20,532 nt of DNA from Methylophilaceae bacterium (GTDB lineage: Bacteria; Pseudomonadota; Gammaproteobacteria; Burkholderiales; Methylophilaceae), in the NCBI GenBank assembly GCA_006844635.1, contig SPJO01000162.1, positions 1 through 20,532 on the forward strand, given 5' to 3'. Under the pieces are notes generated by a model that was given only the letters and a program-made list of their open reading frames with translations, did no database searches and was not told where the DNA came from. Position numbers and translations under genes: made by a program. Below are positions 14,875 to 20,532 of the stretch, one piece after another (the first letter of the stretch is position 1; every line of letters begins with the position of its first letter).

Positions 14875-15948
14875 CTAAACACGTAGCGCTCTAGAGCCAC
14901 TTGCCATAAGTTGTCGCAATACAGCACTAGGCATATCCACGAGCGGCAGCACCTCATCTACACCTCCATGTGCAATCGCTTCTTTAGGCATACCAAATAC
15001 CACACAGCTCTCTTCATCTTGTGCAAAATTATAGGTACCAGCTTGCTTCATTCTAGCCATCCCAGCAGCGCCATCTTTCCCCATCCCGGTCATAATCACA
15101 CCGATGGCATTTTGACCAGCTGTCTTAGCCGCCGAATCAAACAAGACATCAACAGAAGGTTTATGTCGGCTCACTGGATCAGCATCACTGAGCTTCGTCA
15201 CGTAATTCGCACCACTTCTCGCTAATAACAAATGTTGGTCGCCAGGCGCAATATAAGCATGACCTGGTAGTATTCGCTCACCTCCGGCAGCCTCTTTAAC
15301 ATTAATCTTACATAATGTATTTAACCGATCAGCAAACGATTTAGTAAACCCAGCTGGCATATGCTGGGTAATTAAAATGCCAGGGCAATCTGATGGCATC
15401 TCTAACAAAAATGATTTAATCGCCTCAGTGCCCCCGGTCGAAGCGCCAATAATCAACAGTTTTTCACTACTAATTAATGGGTTTCTCAATAAGCTAGGTG
15501 TGACTGAATGATGCTTCCCTCGCTTAGCAATGCTTTGTAGCGATGCAATGCTCGCTTTAGCTGCAACGCGTATTTTGTCAGCAATTAAATTAGTGTACTC
15601 TCGCATCCCATCACTAATCCCCGATTTGGGCTTAGTCACAAAATCCGTCGCGCCTAGCTCTAAGGCGCGTAAAGTAATTTCAGAACCTTTTTCAGTTAAT
15701 GTAGAAACCATCACCACTGGCATTGGCCGTAGCCGCATTAACTTTTCTAAGAAATCTAACCCATCCATTTTCGGCATTTCCACATCAAGCGTTAATACAT
15801 CAGGATTTAGCCGCTTAATCATTTCCCTGGCGACTAATGGGTCTGGTGCAGCACCGACGACTTCCATGTCAGGCTGTTGGTTAATCATTTCAGTGAGTAA
15901 GCTTCTAATCAATGCTGAATCATCAATGACGAGTACTTGCGTTTTCAT
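14875..15948 (-). CDS. cheB: Chemotaxis methylesterase/deamidase response regulator CheB
   Basis: CheB removes methyl groups from receptor glutamates and is activated by CheA phosphorylation, giving adaptation. The 357-residue product has a receiver domain (about 1-120) with the acidic pair Asp9/Asp10, phospho-acceptor Asp55 ([12 protein letters not shown]) and Lys106 in FVTKPKSG. A linker of about 40 residues follows, then the esterase domain (about 162-350). The catalytic triad is visible as Ser170 ([10 protein letters not shown]), His196 (TQHMPAGFT) and Asp292 ([10 protein letters not shown]), each shifted by 6 from the E. coli numbering. It follows cheD by 31 bases in a cheR-cheD-cheB series. 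No clear terminator separates it from the cheY promoter region. Confidence 0.97.
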   Translation of the reverse strand: MKTQVLVIDDSALIRSLLTEMINQQPDMEVVGAAPDPLVAREMIKRLNPDVLTLDVEMPKMDGLDFLEKLMRLRPMPVVMVSTLTEKGSEITLRALELGATDFVTKPKSGISDGMREYTNLIADKIRVAAKASIASLQSIAKRGKHHSVTPSLLRNPLISSEKLLIIGASTGGTEAIKSFLLEMPSDCPGILITQHMPAGFTKSFADRLNTLCKINVKEAAGGERILPGHAYIAPGDQHLLLARSGANYVTKLSDADPVSRHKPSVDVLFDSAAKTAGQNAIGVIMTGMGKDGAAGMARMKQAGTYNFAQDEESCVVFGMPKEAIAHGGVDEVLPLVDMPSAVLRQLMASGSRALRV

Positions 15949-15979
15949 TTTTGCACTTTCTATTTATACAACCGATTAA

Positions 15980-16588
15980 TTAGAACAAATCAATATCTCC
16001 AGCAACTTCATTCGTTTCAAGTTTGCTTGAGTATGCTTCTTCACGTTTAACCAAGGTATAGTTATTGACCTGCTTAATTTTTTTGACCATCACTTTTCCC
16101 GTTTTTGGAAAGTAGTAAACTTTCCTAGGAAAAACATCGAGTAAATCCTCACTTGTAATGGCAATACCTTCATCTTGTAAGTATTTTTTTACAAAAGCAG
16201 CATTACGGTCTCCCACGACATTCGTTTTAAAACTGCGTAACACATTGCCACCACCGAAAATTTTAGCCTCTAAGTTCTCACGCTTAGCACCATTTCGCAT
16301 TAATTGATTAATGAGGACTTCCATCGCGTAATTTCCATAGCGCATTGATTCTGATATTGGACTATCAAGGTCAGCTGTTGCTCCTTGCGGTAGCATAAAG
16401 TGGTTCATCCCCCCTATTCCAGCCTTAGGATCTCTAATGCAAGCCGAAATACACGAACCTAATACCGTCACAATCAACATATCTTGATCAGTGTAATAAT
16501 ATTCACCTGGCCCAATTTTTGCCGCTTGCGTATCAAAAATACGGTCAAAATATAGGTTTGTGGCAACCTCCTCTTGCATGATGCTCAT
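15980..16588 (-). CDS. cheD: Chemoreceptor glutamine deamidase CheD
   Basis: CheD deamidates glutamine side chains on chemoreceptors, preparing methylation sites or tuning signalling. The 202-residue product has the family core TVLGSCISACIRDPKAGIGG with the likely catalytic Cys46, the following GGMNHFMLPQG with His63, and Thr41 nearby. EAKIFGGGNVLRSF and NVVGDRNAAFVKKYLQDEGI complete the domain. An AAAGG element lies about 8 bases before the ATG at 16588; a second Met at residue 4 is a weaker alternative. It lies 14 bases after cheR and 31 before cheB, so the three receptor-modifying enzymes are together. The C-terminal 40 residues are Lys/Glu-rich and less conserved. Confidence 0.96.
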   Translation of the reverse strand: MSIMQEEVATNLYFDRIFDTQAAKIGPGEYYYTDQDMLIVTVLGSCISACIRDPKAGIGGMNHFMLPQGATADLDSPISESMRYGNYAMEVLINQLMRNGAKRENLEAKIFGGGNVLRSFKTNVVGDRNAAFVKKYLQDEGIAITSEDLLDVFPRKVYYFPKTGKVMVKKIKQVNNYTLVKREEAYSSKLETNEVAGDIDLF

Positions 16589-16602
16589 CGTGTTGCCTTT
16601 CT

Positions 16603-17469
16603 TTAAGCAGCAGCCTGTTTAGCGGCTACAGACTGGTTTTCTTTTAATTGATAGACCGTTTTACCTAATAACTGAAAATCTTTTGACACATACATAAAGT
16701 TTTCAGAATGTCCTGCAAACAATAATGTTTGTGGTGTCATCATCGGGACAAACCGCTCTAAAATTTTCGCTTGCGTTGGTTTGTCAAAATAAATCATGAC
16801 ATTTCGACAAAACATCACATCGAAGGGCCCTTGAATTGGCCATTTCTCATCTAACAAATTCAATGGCAGAAAAGTAATTAATTTTCGCAATTCACTTCTA
16901 ACCCTTACGCTGCCTTCATGCTGCCCTTTTCCCTTTAAGAAAAATGTTTTACAACGTTCCTCAGAAAGTTGACTCACACGATCAATTGGGTAAACCCCAT
17001 TCGCTGCAGTCTCTAAGACATTGGTATCAATGTCAGTCGCGATAATTTCCACGGGTGGATTTAACGTACCAAATGCTTCACAAGCCGTCATCGCTAGGGT
17101 ATAGGGTTCTTCTCCTGTCGACGCAGCTGAACACCATATACGAATAGGTTTTTCTAAAGTGAGTAAATGTTCTGCGAGAATAGGAAAGTGGTGTGCTTCA
17201 CGGAAAAAAGAAGTTAAATTAGTCGTCAGTGCATTGGTAAAGTCCTCCCACTCATCCGCATCTGGGTGAAGCTCTAAAAAGCCTAGATACTCTCTAAAGG
17301 ATCGATAGCCAATTGCGCGGAGTCTCCGCCCAATACGGCTATAGACCATGTCGCTTTTTGCATCTGAAAGAGAAATGCCAGCACGTTGGTAAATTAATTC
17401 GCGAATCCTAGCAAAGTCTTTTGCTGTAAATTCAAACTCACGTCCATCCTGGCGTTTCTTTTTTTCCAT
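16603..17469 (-). CDS. cheR: Chemoreceptor methyltransferase CheR
   Basis: CheR transfers methyl groups from S-adenosylmethionine to receptor glutamates. The 288-residue product has the N-terminal helical domain (FTAKDFARIRELIYQRAGIS and SRIGRRLRAIGYRSFREYL), then TTNLTSFFREAHHFPIL. The SAM-binding site is IWCSAASTGEEPYTLAM at about residues 111-127, followed by EIIATDIDTNVLETA and PFDVMFCRNVMIYFDKPTQ. A beta-subdomain suited to binding a receptor tail pentapeptide is present, and the MCP in this window ends in DWEEF. The ATG has no strong Shine-Dalgarno sequence. The gap to the upstream fae-like gene is 60 bases without an obvious promoter, so both are probably in one transcript. Confidence 0.97.
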   Translation of the reverse strand: MEKKKRQDGREFEFTAKDFARIRELIYQRAGISLSDAKSDMVYSRIGRRLRAIGYRSFREYLGFLELHPDADEWEDFTNALTTNLTSFFREAHHFPILAEHLLTLEKPIRIWCSAASTGEEPYTLAMTACEAFGTLNPPVEIIATDIDTNVLETAANGVYPIDRVSQLSEERCKTFFLKGKGQHEGSVRVRSELRKLITFLPLNLLDEKWPIQGPFDVMFCRNVMIYFDKPTQAKILERFVPMMTPQTLLFAGHSENFMYVSKDFQLLGKTVYQLKENQSVAAKQAAA

Positions 17470-17529
17470 CGTAAACTTTCATGACTAATTAATACATGCT
17501 TACTACAATAAGCGCTCTTAACTTAACGA

Positions 17530-18162
17530 CTAGTTTGGTGTTGCTAACTCTTTACTACGCACCTTCATTTCGTCAATTGCTTTTTCTACAGCCTTATCTT
17601 CAGCACGACGATTTTGCGTTTCATTCGTTTTAGCAGCAAATGGATGCGCTGCTTTTCTAAACTCTTTCACCACATCAGCCGCTTTTGGCTCACGAGCAAC
17701 AGCGCTCTTAATCGCCATTTTCGTCGCACGATAGTTCCAGTCTTGAATACGCTCATCAATATCAGCTTTATGATCGATAAACACGCCTACGCAGATATAA
17801 ACATCATCAGCCTCATCTACTGGAATCGTGCCATCTTCAACGCACTCCATCACAGCCATGGCTACACCACGTTGTGCTGGGCCAAACATTTGTACGGCTT
17901 GACGGCCATCTTTGATGGTCACCTTGTTAAACATCACTGTATTGGGTTTAACCATCATATTCGGCGCCGCAATCGCCAACAATCCATTCACACCTTGTTT
18001 TTGGTCGGTGAGCGTACGGCAGAATGCGTCTTCTGCTGCGCTACCGCGTGGGCCCATGACTAAGTCAATGTGTGCCACATTTAAAAGGTCTGGTCCTGAA
18101 CCGTCTGGACGATCTTCAATAACTAAACCTTCGCCAATTAATACTCTATCTATTACTGCCAT
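17530..18162 (-). CDS. Formaldehyde-activating enzyme (Fae) homologue with C-terminal extension
   Basis: The protein belongs to the Fae family, whose classical member condenses formaldehyde with tetrahydromethanopterin to methylene-H4MPT in the cytoplasm of methylotrophs. Core motifs are intact: [20 protein letters not shown] with His31 (the conserved His proposed as acid catalyst in Fae), [53 protein letters not shown] and NYRATKMAI, then HPFAA at about 173-177. It differs from classical Fae (about 170 residues) in length, 210: a longer loop at about 14-28 before AHIDL, and a charged, probably helical tail from about 178. It lies between the mcp and cheR genes, with an AGGAG Shine-Dalgarno sequence about 7 bases before the ATG. 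Whether it is an enzyme or a C1-binding accessory protein in taxis cannot be told; I therefore give no symbol. Confidence 0.92.
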   Translation of the reverse strand: MAVIDRVLIGEGLVIEDRPDGSGPDLLNVAHIDLVMGPRGSAAEDAFCRTLTDQKQGVNGLLAIAAPNMMVKPNTVMFNKVTIKDGRQAVQMFGPAQRGVAMAVMECVEDGTIPVDEADDVYICVGVFIDHKADIDERIQDWNYRATKMAIKSAVAREPKAADVVKEFRKAAHPFAAKTNETQNRRAEDKAVEKAIDEMKVRSKELATPN

Positions 18163-18248
18163 GTCATTCTCCTAAATATATAAGTCAATACATCACAAAA
18201 AACATCGTTAAAAATACTGCTACTACATTTGCTGATTACTACACACAG

Positions 18249-18279
18249 ACCAAATTGCTTTATTCAACATTCATTTGGT
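18249..18279 (-). terminator. Weak hairpin after the MCP gene
   Basis: ACCAAAT (18249-18255) and ATTTGGT (18273-18279) form a 7-base-pair stem with a 17-base loop directly after the mcp stop codon. No T-run follows on the minus strand, so it is unlikely to stop transcription efficiently; read-through into the fae-like gene is plausible. Confidence 0.3.
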
Positions 18280-20439
18280 TTAAAACTCTTCCCAATCACC
18301 GGCATCATCCGTTCCTGTTTTAGCAGAAACTGCTTTCACTTTAGATGCTTCCGTTGATTTACCTGATTTCTTACTTGAACCGCCATTACGCATTGGGCTA
18401 TTGCTAGCGCGGCGTTCTTTAACCGGACTAGCCGCTTGCTCATCACCTAGCTTAAAGACACTCACCGCATCATTAAGATGATTCGCTTGCTCAACTAGTG
18501 ACTCTGCAGCTGCTGCGGCTTCTTCCACTAAGGCTGCATTTTGTTGCGTTGTCTCATCCATGCTAGTAACCGCTTGGTTTACTTGATCAATGCCAGTCGT
18601 TTGCTCTTGAGATGCCGCAGAAATCTCACCGATAATGTCTGATACGCGCTGTACAGACCCAACCACTTCTTCCATGGTTTTTCCTGCATCAGCCACTTGC
18701 TCAGTTCCTTCCGTTGTCTTGCCTACAGAATCTGTAATCAGCTCTTTAATTTCTTTCGCTGCACTCGCTGAACGTTGGGCTAAGGTACGCACCTCACCAG
18801 CAACCACCGCAAAACCGCGACCTTGTTCACCCGCTCTTGCCGCTTCAACCGCAGCATTCAACGCTAGAATATTAGTCTGGAAAGCAATGCCATCAATCAC
18901 CGAGATAATGTCTTCAATCTTACGAGCACTCTCGTTGATATCAGCCATGGTGTTCACCACTTGATTCACGGCATCACCACCTTTAACGGCAACACCTGAA
19001 GCCGTCACAGCTAACTGATTGGCTTGTTTTGCATTCTCTGCATTTTGTCTAACGGTGCCAGCCAACTCTTCCATACTAGAAGCTGTTTCTTCTAGGCTAG
19101 AGGCTTGCTGTTCTGTCCGTTGTGATAGGTCGTTATTACCGGTTGAGATTTCACCAGCAGCTGAGTTAATCGCTTCAGTCGCTTCTTTAACTGCAATCAC
19201 TGGCTCCACGATGGTTTCTAGTGTGGCATTCACACCTTCCACAATCTTACGGAAATCACCTGCATGTTTGTTAGCATCGGCACGGGTGCTCACTCGGCCA
19301 TCTGCTGCTGCTTCCGCTAGCATGTTAACGTCATCGCTCAGTGCTTTAATATTGCTACGCACTTGCTCAACCGCCTCATTCACAAAAGCTTCCTTACCTG
19401 GGAACTGCTCTAATGGGGCATCTAAATCGCCTTCACCAAACTGTTTAACACACGCAATCGCTTTTTTAGTCACCTCAATATGCCCAGCGACCATGCGATT
19501 AATCCCTTGCGCCATTTCAGCATATGAACCTTTAAAGCGTGTCTCATCTAACGTACGATCAATATCGCCTAAATCATGCTGTTTAGAAACCTCTTGCAAA
19601 TCATCCACCAATGCTTTTAAAGTAGATTGCAGAACATGCATAGAGTGATTAACACTAGTCGTATCACTACTTTTTAGTTGAATATCTTGCGAAAAATCAC
19701 CTACTGCAAAAGCCGAACATAGATCAGCCAAATCTTTAGGCTCGCTGCCCAATTGCTTGATGATGCTTCGGGTAATTAGTACAGCAATACCAATTGCTAA
19801 TAAAGCGCCGATAATGGTTAATATAATCGTTGTATAAAAAGCACTACTGAATGCTGAATGCGCGTCTTCCACACTATCTGCCATCACTTTGTTTTGAGAG
19901 GCAATTAAAATATCTAGTTTTTCAATAAAACGACTATTGGCGACATCAAATTCTTCTTCCAAACTTTGTTCTGCTTTATGGATAAGCTCACCACTAGTTG
20001 AGGCCTCAACGACCTTTTTACTCGCTTCAATGGCTTTAAATGCCTCCTTATAACTTGCTTCCAATGCCATACGAGTATCTAAGATGTCCTTTAGTAATAA
20101 CTGGCTTTTCGGTATTTGGATAATCTTTTCAAGCTCGGCAAGCATTCTCTTATTTTCGTTTCGAAGGCTATGAATTTCATCGGTTGTTACCTTTAAAACA
20201 CTTTCATCCTCAACAAGAACCCATTTGCGTAAATCTACAGAAATTTTCGTCGCATTATTGGATATTTTAGTGAGGATGTTAGCAATATAAACTCGATCTT
20301 CCACAATCAACGCCGTATTATCATCTAGTACTTTTAATTGAGTAATACTGTTAATCGAGAGACCAACCATTAGCACCAACACTGTTGCAAATCCAAATAA
20401 TAGTTTGGATGATATTTTTAAATTATTAAATCGTTCCAT
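18280..20439 (-). CDS. Methyl-accepting chemotaxis protein with HAMP repeats and DWEEF tail
   Basis: This inner-membrane receptor senses a periplasmic signal and controls CheA through CheW. The chosen start, ATG 20439, has an AAGGAAG Shine-Dalgarno sequence and gives 719 residues; the frame is open to an earlier Met at 20481, which lacks such support. Domains: TM1 about 12-30, a helical periplasmic sensor about 31-202 (four-helix-bundle type by appearance), TM2 about 203-225, a HAMP followed by further HAMP-like units to about 420, then the signalling domain. The tip is [20 protein letters not shown] near 515-542, with methylation-helix sequence [16 protein letters not shown] near 445-460. 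A Ser/Lys-rich linker leads to the C-terminal DWEEF, like the NWETF pentapeptide that tethers CheR and CheB in enterobacterial receptors. The ligand is unknown; the fae-like neighbour hints at a C1 compound (inference). Confidence 0.95.
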   Translation of the reverse strand: MERFNNLKISSKLLFGFATVLVLMVGLSINSITQLKVLDDNTALIVEDRVYIANILTKISNNATKISVDLRKWVLVEDESVLKVTTDEIHSLRNENKRMLAELEKIIQIPKSQLLLKDILDTRMALEASYKEAFKAIEASKKVVEASTSGELIHKAEQSLEEEFDVANSRFIEKLDILIASQNKVMADSVEDAHSAFSSAFYTTIILTIIGALLAIGIAVLITRSIIKQLGSEPKDLADLCSAFAVGDFSQDIQLKSSDTTSVNHSMHVLQSTLKALVDDLQEVSKQHDLGDIDRTLDETRFKGSYAEMAQGINRMVAGHIEVTKKAIACVKQFGEGDLDAPLEQFPGKEAFVNEAVEQVRSNIKALSDDVNMLAEAAADGRVSTRADANKHAGDFRKIVEGVNATLETIVEPVIAVKEATEAINSAAGEISTGNNDLSQRTEQQASSLEETASSMEELAGTVRQNAENAKQANQLAVTASGVAVKGGDAVNQVVNTMADINESARKIEDIISVIDGIAFQTNILALNAAVEAARAGEQGRGFAVVAGEVRTLAQRSASAAKEIKELITDSVGKTTEGTEQVADAGKTMEEVVGSVQRVSDIIGEISAASQEQTTGIDQVNQAVTSMDETTQQNAALVEEAAAAAESLVEQANHLNDAVSVFKLGDEQAASPVKERRASNSPMRNGGSSKKSGKSTEASKVKAVSAKTGTDDAGDWEEF

Positions 20440-20489
20440 TTGTCTTCCTTTTCTTAATATTCGGCTATTTAAACTAGACAATTTTTTTA

Positions 20490-20532
20490 TTAATGAATCG
20501 CAGCATCATCAACCAATGCCATCTCTTCGCTG
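20490..20532 (-). CDS. cheW: C-terminal end of CheW, cut by window edge
   Basis: The minus strand reads [13 protein letters not shown] followed by TAA (20490-20492). This closely matches the E. coli CheW C-terminal segment NSEEMALLDSAA, and CheW is the expected neighbour of an mcp and cheR. CheW couples receptors to CheA. Only 13 codons are inside the window, so the call rests on this short match and on context. The gap to the mcp start is 50 bases; a loose GCCGAATA in it resembles a sigma-28 -10 box but has no good -35. Confidence 0.75.
   Translation of the reverse strand, partial: SEEMALVDDAAIH

Noticed and set aside
15530..15979. Plus-strand open frame of 149 codons opposite cheB
   Set aside because: It is antisense to the CheB receiver domain, with no recognisable motifs or ribosome site; a shadow frame.
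18163..18279. Sigma-70 or sigma-28 promoter upstream of the fae-like gene
   Set aside because: TTGACT occurs too close to the ATG, with no usable -10 at the right distance. The best sigma-28-like candidate (TAAAGCAA-N11-TGTAGTAA) matches the -10 box poorly.
19019..19648. Long plus-strand open frame of 209 codons opposite the MCP gene
   Set aside because: It lies entirely antisense to the conserved MCP coding sequence. Its Ser/Ala/Thr/Cys-rich content is what the reverse of Ala/Glu/Ser-rich coiled-coil codons gives.
20440..20481. Earlier in-frame Met for the MCP at 20481, adding 14 residues
   Set aside because: The ATG at 20439 has a strong AAGGAAG ribosome site and gives a normal receptor N-terminus leading into TM1; the extra residues would lie in the cheW-mcp gap.

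Overview
This window is a motility and chemotaxis locus from a Gram-negative bacterium, very probably a betaproteobacterial methylotroph of the family Methylophilaceae (Methylotenera/Methylophilus-like). P- and L-ring genes show an outer membrane. The gene set and protein sequences are typical of beta/gammaproteobacterial flagella, and the DNA looks AT-leaning. A homologue of formaldehyde-activating enzyme (Fae) sits inside the chemotaxis cluster, which points to C1 metabolism. The family assignment is inference from these features; no database was searched.

Layout. (1) Positions 1-8058, plus strand: flgE (cut by the left edge), flgF, flgG, flgH, flgI, flgJ, flgK and flgL, encoding hook, rod, P/L rings, rod cap/muramidase and hook-filament junction proteins. 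A near-consensus sigma-28 (FliA) promoter precedes flgK, so flgKL can be switched on late. (2) Positions 8118-9026, plus strand: one unrecognised protein with a TTG start and no internal Met or Cys. (3) Positions 9039-13484, minus strand, convergent with it: fliL-fliM-fliN-fliO-fliP-fliQ-fliR, encoding the C-ring switch and export-gate proteins. fliN carries an apparent one-base deletion near its 5' end. (4) Positions 13654-14729, minus: cheY-cheZ, with a second strong sigma-28 promoter. (5) Positions 14875-18162, minus: fae-like, cheR, cheD, cheB. (6) Positions 18280-20439, minus: a methyl-accepting chemotaxis protein with a DWEEF C-terminal tail. (7) At the right edge, the last 13 codons of cheW. 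The order of transcription on the minus strand is therefore cheW, mcp, fae-like, cheR, cheD, cheB, then cheY, cheZ, then fliL to fliR.

How it fits together. The receptor is modified by CheR (methylation), CheB (demethylation/deamidation) and CheD (deamidation). It signals through CheW and a CheA encoded elsewhere to CheY. CheY-P binds FliM/FliN in the switch, and CheZ removes the phosphate. The main unexplained element is the Fae-like protein between receptor and CheR. It keeps the Fae core but has an enlarged N-terminal loop and a charged C-terminal extension, and may link formaldehyde or folate-type C1 carriers to taxis (hypothesis).

No gene-free stretch exceeds 300 bases; the longest, 13485-13653 and 14730-14874, are described below. 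I see no tRNA, rRNA, IS element or CRISPR array. flhA, flhB, fliE-K, fliC, flgB-D and cheA are not in the window.
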